Made by a program: the position numbers and the translations under genes
Assembly (NCBI RefSeq): GCF_025961475.1
Contig: NZ_JAOQNS010000003.1
Location: 1-64,000, forward strand
Direction of reading: 5' to 3'
Source of the DNA: Rhodobium gokarnense
GTDB taxonomy: Bacteria; Pseudomonadota; Alphaproteobacteria; Rhizobiales; Rhodobiaceae
DNA length: 64,000 nt
Shown here: positions 18,580-27,779 of the stretch, one piece after another
Layout of the letters: the number at the start of each line of letters is the position of its first letter
Position numbering within the stretch: the first letter of the stretch is position 1
Notes under the pieces: model-generated
Databases searched by the model: none
What the model was told of the DNA's origin: nothing
Seen by the model: the letters and a program-made list of their open reading frames with translations, nothing else

Positions 18580-21186
18580 ATGAGCCTTCCGTCCGCCCCT
18601 GCCGCCGCTACGCCGTCCTACGCCATCGCCTCGCGCTTTGCCTTTCGCGAGCTGCGCGGCGGGCTGAAAGGCTTTTACGTCTTCCTCGCCTGCATCCTCC
18701 TCGGCGTCGCGACCATCGCCGGCGTCGGCTCCCTGTCGCGCGCCATGACCGAGGGCATCGCCGCAGAAGGCCAGACCATCCTCGGCGGCGACCTCGCCTT
18801 TTCCATCGTCCACCGCGAGGCCTCGCCCGAGGAGCGCAGTTTTCTCGAAAGCCTCGGCAACATCTCCGAGGTCGCGACGCTCCGCGCCATGGCCCGTGCG
18901 CCGGACGAGGATAGCGACGAGAACAAGCAGGCTCTCGTCGAGGTCAAGGCCATCGACGACGCCTATCCGCTCTACGACACGCTGGACCTCGAAGACGGCG
19001 GCAACGTCCATGACCGCCTCGGCGCGGCCGGCAGCAACGCCGATGGCACGATCTGGGGCGCCGCCGTCGACCCGACCCTGCTCGCCCGTCTCGGGCTTCA
19101 AAAAGGCGACACCCTCTCGCTCGGCCGCACGACGCTGAAGGTCACGGGCGTCATTGCCGGCGAGCCCGACTTCCTCGGCTCCGGCGCCAATTTCGGCCCG
19201 CGCCTGATGATCGGCCGCGAAGCCCTTAATGCCTCCACCCTCATCCAGCCCGGCAGCCTGGTGCGCTGGCGCTACCGGGTCCGGCTGGCCCAGGACCGCG
19301 TCGCCACCGAGGCCGAGATCGCCGGTGCCACCGAGCGCGCCAAGGAGCGCTTCCCGGACGCCGGCTGGCGCATCCGCTCGCGCGCCAACGCCGCGCCCGG
19401 CCTTTCCGTCAACATCAAGCGTCTCGCCCAGTTCCTGACGCTGGTCGGCCTCACCGCCCTCGTCGTCGGCGGCGTCGGCATCGCCAATGCCGTGCGCTCC
19501 CACCTCGACGGAAGGCGCGAGGTGATCGCCACCTTCAAATGCCTCGGCGCGGACGGCGATTTCGTCTTCAAGGTCTATCTGGTCCAGATCCTTGCGATCG
19601 CGCTGATCGGGATTGCCGTCGGCCTCGTCGTCGGCGCCATATTGCCGAATGTGGCCGGCGCGCTGCTCGCGGACATATTGCCGTTCAAGACCGCCTTCGG
19701 CGTCTACCCGCGCGAACTTCTGCTGGCCCTCGTCTACGGCGTGCTGACGACGCTGACCTTTGCCGTCTGGCCGCTCGGCCGCGCCCATGACGTGCCGCCA
19801 ACCGCTCTCTTCCGCGACCACGTCTCGGCGAGCCGCAAACTCCCCCGCTGGCGCTACATCGTCGCCACCGGCGCCGCCGTTGCCGCCCTGACGCTGATCG
19901 CCGTCACCCTTGCCGAGGACCGGCGCATCGCCCTCATCTATGTCGCCGCGACCCTCGTCGCCTTCGCCATCCTGAGGCTCGTCGCCATCGGCGTCATGGC
20001 GCTCGCCCGCGCCGCGCCACGGCCGCGCCGCACCGAACTCCGGCTCGCCGTCGCCAACATCCACCGCCCCGGCGCGCTGACGCCGACCGTGGTGCTGTCC
20101 CTCGGTCTCGGCCTCGCCCTCATCGTCACGCTCGCCCTCATCGACGGCAACCTGCGCCGCCAGCTCACCTCCGACCTGCCGGAGCAGGCGCCGAGCTTCT
20201 TCTTCATCGATATCCAGACCGCCGAGGTCCCGGCCTTCGAAGAGCTGCTCACCCACGTCGCACCGGACGGAAAACAGGAACGCGTGCCGATGCTGCGCGG
20301 CCGCATCACCAAGCTGAACGGCATCCCGGCCAGCGAGTACGAGGCCGAACCCGGCGCGCGCTGGGTGCTGCGCGGCGACCGCGGCATCACCTACGACGCC
20401 GACCCGCCGAAGAACACCGAGATCCTGTCCGGCACCTGGTGGCCGAAGGATTACCAGGGCGAGCCGCTCGTCTCCTTCGCCGCCGAATTGGCGGGAGAAC
20501 TTGGGCTCAAGATCGGCGACACCATCACCGTCAACGTCCTCGGCCGCGAGATCACGGCGCGGATCGCCAATCTGCGCACGGTCGAGTGGCGCTCGCTGTC
20601 GATCAACTTCGTCATGGTCTTCTCACCCAACACCTTTGCCGGCGCGCCGCACCCGCACCTTGCCACCCTGACCTTCCCGGACGGCGGCACACGCGAGAAG
20701 GAAATGGCGGTGCTCCGCGCCGTCAGCGATGCCTTTCCGACCGTGACGGCCGTGCGCGTCAAGGACGCGCTGACCATGGTCAACGACCTCGTCGGCAAGC
20801 TGGCGCTCGCCATCCGCTCCGCCGCCAGCATCACGCTGATCGCCAGCGTCCTGGTGCTCGCCGGTGCGCTCGCCAGCGGCCACCGCCACCGCATCTACGA
20901 CGCCGTCATCCTGAAGACGCTCGGCGCCACGCGAACGCGCCTGATCGCCGCCTTCGGCCTGGAATATCTGTTGATCGGGCTCGCCACCGCCATCTTCGGC
21001 GTCGTCGCCGGCGCGCTCGCCGCCTGGGCCGTGCTGACCGGGGTCATGAACATGACCTTCACCTTCCTGCCGGAAGTCGCCGCGACGTCGGCGCTCGGCG
21101 CCCTCGTCGTCACCCTCGCTTTCGGCCTTTTCGGCACCTGGCGGGTCCTCGGCGAAAAACCGGCGCCGGTGCTGCGCAATCTCTGA
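18580..21186 (+). CDS. FtsX-like ABC permease (YbbP family)
   Basis: The 868-residue permease has an N-terminal membrane helix (FYVFLACILLGVATIAGVG), a large periplasmic domain, three central helices (from LTLVGLTALVVGGVGIANAV), a second pair and periplasmic domain, and a C-terminal FtsX core with ILKTLGATRTRL. This duplicated FtsX arrangement and length match YbbP-type permeases. The ATG at 18580 is just after the ATPase stop, and the frame upstream is an artefact. Works with the ATPase at 17838 and, by synteny, with the divergent TesA-like esterase. Confidence 0.92.
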   Translation: MSLPSAPAAATPSYAIASRFAFRELRGGLKGFYVFLACILLGVATIAGVGSLSRAMTEGIAAEGQTILGGDLAFSIVHREASPEERSFLESLGNISEVATLRAMARAPDEDSDENKQALVEVKAIDDAYPLYDTLDLEDGGNVHDRLGAAGSNADGTIWGAAVDPTLLARLGLQKGDTLSLGRTTLKVTGVIAGEPDFLGSGANFGPRLMIGREALNASTLIQPGSLVRWRYRVRLAQDRVATEAEIAGATERAKERFPDAGWRIRSRANAAPGLSVNIKRLAQFLTLVGLTALVVGGVGIANAVRSHLDGRREVIATFKCLGADGDFVFKVYLVQILAIALIGIAVGLVVGAILPNVAGALLADILPFKTAFGVYPRELLLALVYGVLTTLTFAVWPLGRAHDVPPTALFRDHVSASRKLPRWRYIVATGAAVAALTLIAVTLAEDRRIALIYVAATLVAFAILRLVAIGVMALARAAPRPRRTELRLAVANIHRPGALTPTVVLSLGLGLALIVTLALIDGNLRRQLTSDLPEQAPSFFFIDIQTAEVPAFEELLTHVAPDGKQERVPMLRGRITKLNGIPASEYEAEPGARWVLRGDRGITYDADPPKNTEILSGTWWPKDYQGEPLVSFAAELAGELGLKIGDTITVNVLGREITARIANLRTVEWRSLSINFVMVFSPNTFAGAPHPHLATLTFPDGGTREKEMAVLRAVSDAFPTVTAVRVKDALTMVNDLVGKLALAIRSAASITLIASVLVLAGALASGHRHRIYDAVILKTLGATRTRLIAAFGLEYLLIGLATAIFGVVAGALAAWAVLTGVMNMTFTFLPEVAATSALGALVVTLAFGLFGTWRVLGEKPAPVLRNL

Positions 21187-21414
21187 TCGCGCGAGGCGCC
21201 AGGAACACGCCTGTAACTATTTGGTCTTTCGGCAGAAAAAAGGTTACGGCCGAGGCCCCTTTCAGCTTTGGGACACCAAGGTGAAAAGCTTTCGCAAATG
21301 TAATGCGCGAAAGCCTTGTCCCCGGCTGCCATCGAAACCATATTGGGAGAGAAGTCTCGGCAAACCCCACGTTTTCCGGGCAAAGTTTTCTGAGCCATTC
21401 TGGAGAGGAATCGA

Positions 21415-22209
21415 ATGACTCCCAATCAAAATCCCTATGCCCGTTTTGGCACGGCGACCCGTGCGGACGCTGCGATCGATGCAGGCCTGCGGTCCTACAT
21501 GCTGCAGGTCTACAACTACATGGCCATCGGCCTTGTGATCACCGGCATCGCCGCGCTTGCCATCTTCAACATGGCCATTACCGGTGACGCCGGCAGCGCC
21601 GCCGTCATCAACGGCTCGCCCGCGATGGTCAAGCCGGGCGTCTTCCTGACCTCGCTCGGCCTTGCGCTCTATGCCAGCCCGCTGAAGTGGGTGGTGATCC
21701 TGGCGCCGCTCGCCATGGTCTTCTTCCTCAGCTTCCGCGTCCACAAGATGAGCGTCAGCGCGGCCCAGACGACGTTCTGGATCTATGCCGCCCTCGTCGG
21801 CATCTCGCTGTCGTCGATTTTCCTGGTCTACACCCAGGGCTCGATCGCGCGGGTGTTCTTCATCACCGCCGCGTCCTTCGGTGCGCTGAGCCTTTACGGC
21901 TACACCACCAAGAAGGACCTTTCCGGCTGGGGCTCGTTCCTGTTCATGGGCCTCATCGGCATCATCATCGCCTCGCTGGTCAACATCTTCCTCGCCTCTT
22001 CGGCGCTGCAGTTCGCGATCTCCGTCATCGGCGTCCTCGTCTTTGCCGGCCTGACCGCCTACGACACCCAGCAGATCAAGGAGATGTACTACGAGGGCGA
22101 CGACGGCACCGTTGCCGGCCGCAAGGCCGTGATGGGCGCGCTGCGCCTCTACCTCGACTTCATCAACATGTTCATCATGCTCCTCAGCCTGTTCGGCAAC
22201 CGCGAATAG
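21415..22209 (+). CDS. Bax inhibitor-1 / YccA-YbhL family membrane protein
   Basis: The 264-residue protein has a polar N-terminus and seven hydrophobic segments with the family features YMAIGLVITGIAAL, FRVHKMSVSAAQ and YDTQQIKEMYYEGDD. The C-terminal acidic residues of the calcium/proton-sensing di-aspartyl sensor are represented. Bacterial members are pH-dependent Ca2+ leak channels or protease-regulating membrane proteins. GAGAGGA precedes the ATG. A 228-base upstream region and a strong terminator after it mark it as a single-gene transcript. Confidence 0.92.
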   Translation: MTPNQNPYARFGTATRADAAIDAGLRSYMLQVYNYMAIGLVITGIAALAIFNMAITGDAGSAAVINGSPAMVKPGVFLTSLGLALYASPLKWVVILAPLAMVFFLSFRVHKMSVSAAQTTFWIYAALVGISLSSIFLVYTQGSIARVFFITAASFGALSLYGYTTKKDLSGWGSFLFMGLIGIIIASLVNIFLASSALQFAISVIGVLVFAGLTAYDTQQIKEMYYEGDDGTVAGRKAVMGALRLYLDFINMFIMLLSLFGNRE

Positions 22210-22235
22210 CGGCAGGGACCACGGTGGATACGATC

Positions 22236-22262
22236 AAGGGCGCGGATTTCCGCGCCCTTTTT
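22236..22262 (+). terminator. Rho-independent terminator after the Bax inhibitor-like gene
   Basis: AAGGGCGCGG pairs with CCGCGCCCTT around an ATTT loop, followed by five T residues. It is 26 bases beyond the stop codon, in the correct orientation. Confidence 0.9.
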
Positions 22263-22344
22263 CGTCGCGCACCAACCATGCGCGATGGCGATTTTCCGCC
22301 GCCGAAAAACTTGCTAAGGAAGGCGGCCTTCCCTTGGAGCCGCC

Positions 22345-22866
22345 ATGCAGATCCGCCCGGCCACCACCTGCGACCTTGACGCCATCACCCGCATCTACGG
22401 CGAAGCGGTCGCCACCGGCACAGCTTCGTTTGAACTGACGCCGCCTGACGTCGTGGAAATGGCGTTACGCTGGAGCCGGATGATCGACGCCGGCTATCCC
22501 TATCTCGTCGCCGACATCGACGGCGCCATCGCCGGCTACGCCTATGCCGGCGCCTACCGCGCCCGGCCCGCCTATTACGGCACGGTGGAAAACGCCATCT
22601 ATGTGGATGCCGCCTTCCGCCGACGCGGCGTTGCCCGTGCGCTGATGGAGGCCGTGATCGCGGCGGCGGCGGAGCGCGACTTCCGGCAGATGATCGCCGT
22701 CATCGGCGACAGCGACAACGCCGCCTCCATCGGCCTCCACGAAGCCTGCGGCTTCCGCCACATCGGCACGTTTAAGAGCGTCGGCTACAAACACGGCCGC
22801 TGGCTCGACACGGTGATGATGCAGCGGGAATTGGGCGAGGGGGACAGGACGCCGCCGGGGGAGTGA
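22345..22866 (+). CDS. GNAT N-acetyltransferase, phosphinothricin acetyltransferase-like
   Basis: The 173-residue protein has the GNAT fold. Its N-terminus IRPATTCDLDAITRIY and TASFELTPPD resemble Pat/phosphinothricin N-acetyltransferases, and the acetyl-CoA loop FRRRGVARALMEA (about residues 91-103) and GFRHIGTFKSVGYKHGRWLD are typical. Family members acetylate phosphinothricin or methionine sulfoximine/sulfone; the true substrate here is unknown. GGAG lies upstream of the ATG. It converges with DUF2794 across a repeat-filled gap. Confidence 0.88.
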   Translation: MQIRPATTCDLDAITRIYGEAVATGTASFELTPPDVVEMALRWSRMIDAGYPYLVADIDGAIAGYAYAGAYRARPAYYGTVENAIYVDAAFRRRGVARALMEAVIAAAAERDFRQMIAVIGDSDNAASIGLHEACGFRHIGTFKSVGYKHGRWLDTVMMQRELGEGDRTPPGE

Positions 22867-22953
22867 CGGGGGCGCCCAGACCTGCCCCCACGCATCCGTG
22901 CATCACGCTCCTATGACAGTTCTTGGCACCTCGAGCGCCCAACACTCTCCCCG

Positions 22954-23102
22954 TCACCCCGGGCCTAATGCCCCTCTCCGCACGGTATTCCGTTGAAGAC
23001 GCTTGCGAGCGGCGGCGAAGGGCACGGCCCGAGCCGCGACGGGCTACTGTGTTGACAGGGGCAATGGGTCCCGGGTCTCCGCTTCGCTTCGCCCGGGATG
23101 AC
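22954..23102. repeat. Family A dispersed inverted repeat (shortened left arm)
   Basis: The left arm GTCACCCCGGGCCTAATGCCCC lacks the AGCGAAGCGG part seen in other copies. The right arm GGGGCAATGGGTCCCGGGTC...GGGATGAC is complete. It lies in the convergent gap between the GNAT and DUF2794 genes, followed by a family B copy. Confidence 0.7.
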
Positions 23103-23159
23103 GGGGAGAGGGGGCGGCATGGAGCCGCCGCGGACGCCGAGTTTGTCGCGAGCTCAGCC

Positions 23160-23279
23160 TGGATTGCTTCGCTGCGCTCGCAATGACGGTTTTCTCAATG
23201 CTTTCAACGTCATTGCGAGGGTCCGAAGGACGGGGAGCGGCGCGTGACGCGAGCCTGGTCAGGCCGACGCGGCAATCCA
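23160..23279. repeat. Family B inverted repeat with expanded right arm
   Basis: Left arm TGGATTGCTTCGCTGCGCTC then GCAATGACG. The right arm starts CGTCATTGCGAGG, and its matching CGCGGCAATCCA end is pushed out by about 40 bases of extra GC-rich sequence. The outer ends remain complementary. Convergent gap between GNAT and DUF2794. Confidence 0.7.
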
Positions 23280-23315
23280 TAGGGCGCCTGCTATGCACTC
23301 GACCGCGAGCGCCCC

Positions 23316-23699
23316 CTACTCCACCAAACTCAGCCGCGCCTTCTTCTCGAACACCCGCAGCACATTGGCGAGGTCGTGGCCGCGCTTCAGGATCGCGCCG
23401 CCGGTGGCGATGACGCTGTAGGCGCCCTGGCGCCGGGCCAGCTTCGGGTTTTTCTCGATGCGGTAGAGCGGCATTTCGCTGGTGCGCCGGAAGACCGAAA
23501 AAACCGCCCTGTCGCGCAAATGGTCGATGGCGTAGTCGCGCCATTCCCCCTCGGCGACCCGGCGGCCGTAGACCCTGAGGATCAGATCCAGTTCCTTGCG
23601 GTTGAAGGATATCTGCATCGGCTGCTGCTGTGCGTTCCGGGCGGCGGCGGGAAGAAGTCCGCTACCGCCGTATCGCTCGCTTGGCTCGACGTCGCTCAT
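23316..23699 (-). CDS. DUF2794 family protein
   Basis: The 127-residue soluble protein has the conserved FNRKELDLILRVYGRRVAEG and WRDYAIDHLRDRAVFSVFRR blocks of DUF2794, a family largely restricted to alphaproteobacteria. No function is established. AGGGAGG before ATG 23699 decides the start over the open frame to 23756. It is divergent from the candidate RNA and htpG. Confidence 0.85.
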   Translation of the reverse strand: MSDVEPSERYGGSGLLPAAARNAQQQPMQISFNRKELDLILRVYGRRVAEGEWRDYAIDHLRDRAVFSVFRRTSEMPLYRIEKNPKLARRQGAYSVIATGGAILKRGHDLANVLRVFEKKARLSLVE

Positions 23700-23851
23700 T
23701 GCGCCTCCCTGAGATCTTGGTCGACGCATGATCGCGGGCTTGGCCGAACGTTGCAAGAGAGGATCGTTCGCCGGTTAGGAAAAGCTTTATAAAAAATCAC
23801 AGTTTCGCCAGAATCCAGCCCTTGCGAAACCACTTTGGACCCCCACATTGA

Positions 23852-24007
23852 GATTGTTGCCTCAGACGGCCCGGTTCGGCGAGGACTTCGGAAATTTCAG
23901 CCCCCCAGCCCCCCGGGGTCGTGCGTTGAACCGGGCCACTCTTAGACGGCAACACCAATCCCCGAACAAGACCTTCAGGTAGGCCGGCCCGTCGCCGGCC
24001 CTTTTTT
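23852..24007 (+). ncRNA. Candidate structured small RNA (6S-like rod) with its own terminator
   Basis: No gene fits here, but the sequence folds well. GATTG+TTGCC (23852-23861) pairs with GGCAA+CAATC (23948-23960, with a three-base bulge). An internal loop follows, then GGCCCGGTTC (23868-23877) pairs perfectly with GAACCGGGCC (23928-23937), enclosing a GC-rich apical region. A rho-independent terminator follows at 23982-24007. No + strand gene ends nearby upstream, so the terminator implies an independent transcript of about 160 bases. The long stem with a central internal loop recalls 6S RNA, but the loop is small and the locus is not the usual one, so that identity is only a suggestion. Confidence 0.45.
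23982..24007 (+). terminator. Rho-independent terminator upstream of htpG
   Basis: GGCCGGC pairs with GCCGGCC around a CCGTC loop, followed by C and six T residues. It ends about 40 bases before the RpoH-like promoter of htpG and probably terminates the candidate RNA at 23852. Confidence 0.8.
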
Positions 24008-24046
24008 ATGGCCGCCGGCATCGCCTCTCCGGATCGGCCGCCCGCG

Positions 24047-24075
24047 CTTGATTTTCTCGCCCCCACAACCGATAT
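24047..24075 (+). promoter_or_regulatory. RpoH (heat-shock) type promoter for htpG
   Basis: CTTGAT at 24047-24052 and CGATAT at 24070-24075 are separated by 17 bases. They resemble the alphaproteobacterial RpoH elements (CTTGA... and a T/A-rich -10). The predicted start of transcription, near 24082, is about 80 bases before the htpG start codon. HtpG is a classical heat-shock chaperone, so the position is biologically sensible. Judged by eye, not scored. Confidence 0.45.
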
Positions 24076-24164
24076 CTCAGCCCGTCGCCGCGCCCGCGCA
24101 AAAACAATCTGCGCCGGGGCGCGCCTTGTTTTTCTTTTTTTTCAGACAGCCAACCGGAATGACC

Positions 24165-26093
24165 ATGAACGAGACCAAAGACACAGAGAGCGAAAACACA
24201 GAGACCGGCGGCACCGCCGAGACCCTGAGCTTTGAGGCCGAAGTCTCACGCCTGCTCCACCTCATGGTGCACTCGGTCTATTCCAACAAGGACATCTTCC
24301 TGCGCGAGCTGATCTCCAACGCGGCCGATGCCTGCGAGCGCCTGCGACACCTGTCCGTCACCGACGCCAGCCTCGTCGCCGACGATCCGGCCTTCCGCAT
24401 CGTGCTTGCCGCCGACAAGGAGGCCGGCACGCTGACCGTCGCCGACAACGGCATCGGCATGGACCATGGCGAGCTGATCGCCAATCTCGGCACCATCGCC
24501 CGCTCCGGCACCCGCGCCTTCCTGGAGGGCCTGGAGGCGAGCGACGACCGCAGCGCCCTCATCGGCCAGTTCGGCGTCGGCTTCTATGCCTCCTTCATGG
24601 TCGCCGACAAGGTCGAGGTTCTGAGCCGGCGCGCCGGCGACGACCGCGCCTGGTCCTGGACCTCCGACGGCCTCGGCACCTTCACCGTTGAGGAAGCCCC
24701 GCTCGAATCCGCGCCCGCCCGCGGCACCCGCGTCGTCCTCCACCTCAACGAGGAGTCCAGGGACTACGCCGAGGACGGCACCATCGAGCGCATCGTCCGG
24801 GAATACTCCGCCCATGTGCCGATCCCGATCGTGCTGGCCTCGACCGGTGAGGAGGAAGGCAAGGGTGAGGAGCGCCAGCTCGCCGACGGCTCGGCCCTGT
24901 GGCGCAAGCCGAAATCGGAGGTGAAGCCGGAAGAGCTGAAGGATTTCTATGGTCATATCGGCGGCCACTACGACGACCCGGCGATCACCATCCACTACCG
25001 CGCCGAAGGCCGGCAGGAGTATTCCGTCCTCCTCTTCGTGCCGTCGTCGAAGCCGTTCGACCTCTTCGATCCCAACCGCAAGGGCCGCGTGAAGCTCTAT
25101 GTCCGCCGCGTCTTCATCACCGACGACGCGGAGATCCTGCCGCCCTGGCTGCGCTTCGTGCGCGGTGTCGTCGACTCGGACGACCTGCCGCTCAACCTTT
25201 CCCGCGAGATGCTGCAGAACAATCCCGTGCTCGACGCCATCCGCCGCGGCGTCACCAACCGGGTGATTTCCGAACTGGAGAAATGCGCGGACAAGGACGC
25301 CGAGACCTATGCCAAGGTCTGGGACGCCTTCGGCCCGGTACTCAAGGAAGGCATCTACGAGGACCCGGAGCGGCGCGATGCCCTCTTCAAGCTCGCCCGC
25401 TTCCGCACCACGAAGTCCGGCGACGGCTGGCGCACGCTGGCCGAGATCGTCGCGGACCTGAAGGAAAACCAGACCGCGCTCTACTACGCGCTCGGCGACG
25501 ACCTTTCGACGCTGAAGCGCAGCCCGCACCTTGAGGGCTACCGCGCCCGCGACGTGGAGGTGCTGCTCCTGGCCGATCCAGTCGATGCGTTCTGGGTGCG
25601 GACGGCCCTCGGCTATGACGGCAAGCCGTTCCAGTCGGTGACGCAAGGCGTCGCCGACCTCGACAAGATCGCGCTTCCGGAAGACGACAAGCCCAAGGAA
25701 GAGGCCGCCGAGGCAGGCGAGACCGCCTCCCTCGTCACCGCCCTCAAAGATGCCCTCGGCGAGGCGGTCAGCGACGTGCGCGCCTCCGAACGCCTGTCGG
25801 AAAGCCCGGTCTGCCTCGTCGCCCCCGATCTCGGCTACGACCGCCAGCTTGAAAAGCTGCTCGCCCAGCAGGAAGGCGCGATGCTCTCCAAGCCGATCCT
25901 GGAAATCAACCCGCGCCACGCCATGATCAAATCGCTGGCGGCAAAGACGGCGTCCGGCGACAAGAATGCTGCCGGCGAAGCGGCGGAGCTGTTGTTCGGC
26001 CTCGCCCGCATCCTCGACGGCGAGCCCCCGGCCGACCCGGTGGAGTTCTCGGCAAGACTAACGGCGCTGATGACGGACCGCTTCGCGGGATAG
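24165..26093 (+). CDS. htpG: Chaperone protein HtpG (Hsp90)
   Basis: About 642 residues of a cytosolic Hsp90. The N-terminal GHKL ATPase has ELISNAADA, DNGIGMDHGELI, GTIARSGT and GQFGVGFYASFMV. The middle domain carries LFVPSSKPFDLFDPN, YVRRVFI and LPLNLSREMLQNNPVL. The C-terminal dimerisation part ends with ILEINPRHAMIKSL. The open frame extends to 24048, but the ATG at 24165 (or 24159) fits the family and leaves room for the RpoH-like promoter. A short acidic leader (ETKDTESENTETGGTAE) precedes the ATPase domain. Monocistronic. Confidence 0.95.
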   Translation: MNETKDTESENTETGGTAETLSFEAEVSRLLHLMVHSVYSNKDIFLRELISNAADACERLRHLSVTDASLVADDPAFRIVLAADKEAGTLTVADNGIGMDHGELIANLGTIARSGTRAFLEGLEASDDRSALIGQFGVGFYASFMVADKVEVLSRRAGDDRAWSWTSDGLGTFTVEEAPLESAPARGTRVVLHLNEESRDYAEDGTIERIVREYSAHVPIPIVLASTGEEEGKGEERQLADGSALWRKPKSEVKPEELKDFYGHIGGHYDDPAITIHYRAEGRQEYSVLLFVPSSKPFDLFDPNRKGRVKLYVRRVFITDDAEILPPWLRFVRGVVDSDDLPLNLSREMLQNNPVLDAIRRGVTNRVISELEKCADKDAETYAKVWDAFGPVLKEGIYEDPERRDALFKLARFRTTKSGDGWRTLAEIVADLKENQTALYYALGDDLSTLKRSPHLEGYRARDVEVLLLADPVDAFWVRTALGYDGKPFQSVTQGVADLDKIALPEDDKPKEEAAEAGETASLVTALKDALGEAVSDVRASERLSESPVCLVAPDLGYDRQLEKLLAQQEGAMLSKPILEINPRHAMIKSLAAKTASGDKNAAGEAAELLFGLARILDGEPPADPVEFSARLTALMTDRFAG

Positions 26094-26189
26094 GGTTGCA
26101 GCTTCGGTGCGCATCCCCTCTATCATCATTGCTGTGCGAGCGCAGCGAACCGGAGACCCGAGGTTCATTGCCCTGATCGGGCGGGATGC

Positions 26190-26277
26190 TGGATTGCCGC
26201 GTCGGCCTACTGGCCTCCTCGCAATGACGTTGAATTAATTGAGAAAACCGTCATTGCGAGCGAAGCGAAGCAATCCA
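26190..26277. repeat. Family B inverted repeat
   Basis: The left arm TGGATTGCCGCG...CTCGCAATGACG is nearly identical to the copy at 9713. The right arm is CGTCATTGCGAGCGAAGCGA then AGCAATCCA. It lies in the 507-base convergent gap between htpG and the AraC regulator, followed by a family A copy. Confidence 0.75.
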
Positions 26278-26337
26278 GGCTGCGCCTGCGAAGAACGCGG
26301 TCTCAGCGTAGACCTTACCCTGGCCACCCCCTCTCCC

Positions 26338-26501
26338 GTCATCCCGGGCGGAGCGAAGCGGAGACCCGGGACCCATTGCCCCCATCCGCGCGGTAGCCCG
26401 CCAAAGCCCTGGGACGAAGGTGGCGCCACCGTCACAGACACCCACCGGAGACATACCGCGTTGAAAGGGGCATTGGATCCCGGCTCGGGGGCCGGGATGA
26501 C
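26338..26501. repeat. Family A dispersed inverted repeat (most complete copy)
   Basis: Left arm GTCATCCCGGGCGGAGCGA...ACCCGGGACCCATTGCCCC with trailing GCGGTAGCCC. Right arm ATACCGCGTTGAAAGGGGCA then TTGGATCCCGG...CCGGGATGAC. It shows the full layout of the family: two arms of about 55-60 bases around a variable spacer. Confidence 0.75.
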
Positions 26502-26600
26502 GGCTGAGTGTGTTGCGGCCGCAGTCTCAGACAACCAAGGTGTGAGCATTGCCGGCAGAATGAACCGTGGCATCGCGAACTCCGCCGCCAAACGCTCCCC

Positions 26601-27527
26601 TCAAGCATCCGCCTGCAGCATCTCCGCGAGCCGGCGCGGATCGCGGTCGCCGAGGTCGCGCAGGGACGCGGCGTCCCGTCCCGGCGGGGCGCCGAAGAGC
26701 CGGGCGTATTCGCGACTGAACTGGGACGGGCTTTCATAGCCGACCGCAAAGCCCACATGGGCCGCGTCGCCGCGCCGGGAGACCAGCAGGCGGCGCGCCT
26801 CCTGCAGGCGGATCTGCTTCTGGTACTGCAGCGGCGTCATCGCCGTCACCGTCTTGAAATGGCGATGGAAGGAGGCCGGGCTCATGCCGGCGACGTCGGC
26901 CAGCGCCTCGACGCGCAGGGCCTCCGAATAGCCGCTGCGAATCGCGGCGATCGCCCGGCCGATCTGCGACAGCCGGCTGTCGGAGAGCGCGATCTGGCGC
27001 AGCATCGCCCCCTTTTCCCCCTTCAGGAGCCGGTAGAGGATCTCCCGTTCAAAGAGCGGCGCCAGCACGGGAATGTCGCCGGGCGTATCGAGCAGCGAGA
27101 CGAGCCGCACGACCGGATCGAGCACGTCGGGCGGCAGGGTAGCGACCGCAAGCCCGGCAAGCGGCGGCGCCTCGACCCCGCGCCGCTCCGGCAGCGACAG
27201 CAGCAGTTCGGCGAGCACCGCCGGATCGAGCCGCATCGAGAACGACAGGAACGGCCGGTCGCGCCGCGCCTCGGTGATCCGCCCGCTGACCGGCAGGTCG
27301 ATGGAGACCACCACATAGCGGCCGGCCGAATAGGGGAACACCTTGTCGCCGACCGTCACCTCCTTGGCCCCTTGCGCGATGACGCACAGGAACGGCTCGT
27401 AGACGACGCTGTTGGGCAGCGTCTCGCTGACCGAACTGAGGAGGGAAACGCGCGGGATCGGCGTTTCCACCCGCCCGTCGGTCGAATGGCGGCTCATCAC
27501 GGCGGCAAGGTCTTCAAGGCTGGCCAT
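26601..27527 (-). CDS. AraC family transcriptional regulator
   Basis: The 308-residue regulator has an N-terminal AraC_N-type ligand domain (SVVYEPFLCVIAQGAKEVTVG, then YVVVSIDLPVSG) and a C-terminal double helix-turn-helix (VEALADVAGMSPASFHRHFK and VGFAVGYESPSQFSREYARLFG). AGGAGAG before ATG 27527 decides the start. It is divergent from the aldo/keto reductase gene across about 250 bases, so it probably controls that gene. The inducer is unknown. Confidence 0.9.
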   Translation of the reverse strand: MASLEDLAAVMSRHSTDGRVETPIPRVSLLSSVSETLPNSVVYEPFLCVIAQGAKEVTVGDKVFPYSAGRYVVVSIDLPVSGRITEARRDRPFLSFSMRLDPAVLAELLLSLPERRGVEAPPLAGLAVATLPPDVLDPVVRLVSLLDTPGDIPVLAPLFEREILYRLLKGEKGAMLRQIALSDSRLSQIGRAIAAIRSGYSEALRVEALADVAGMSPASFHRHFKTVTAMTPLQYQKQIRLQEARRLLVSRRGDAAHVGFAVGYESPSQFSREYARLFGAPPGRDAASLRDLGDRDPRRLAEMLQADA

Positions 27528-27779
27528 CGGCTCTCTCCTGCGGCATTCGCCTCGAAACTGGCGCCGATCGGGCAAGGAGGCAAGGCTTCAGAGGGTGAAA
27601 TGACGCCGATGTGAGAGGATCGGGCAAGAAACGAAGAGCATCTGTCTATCGGCGCCCGGCCATCTGCCCCATTTCAGGGACAGCCCGGCACGGCGTCACC
27701 CGATACCGCGTTCCCCCAATACCGCCCTTCCCCGTCCGCCGGCCGGCACATCATCTCTCATCAACCAGAGGATATCCCG

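Noticed and set aside
24246-25919. A 557-codon frame antisense to htpG
   Set aside because: Full overlap with a clear Hsp90 and no ribosome-binding site or motif; a codon-usage artefact.
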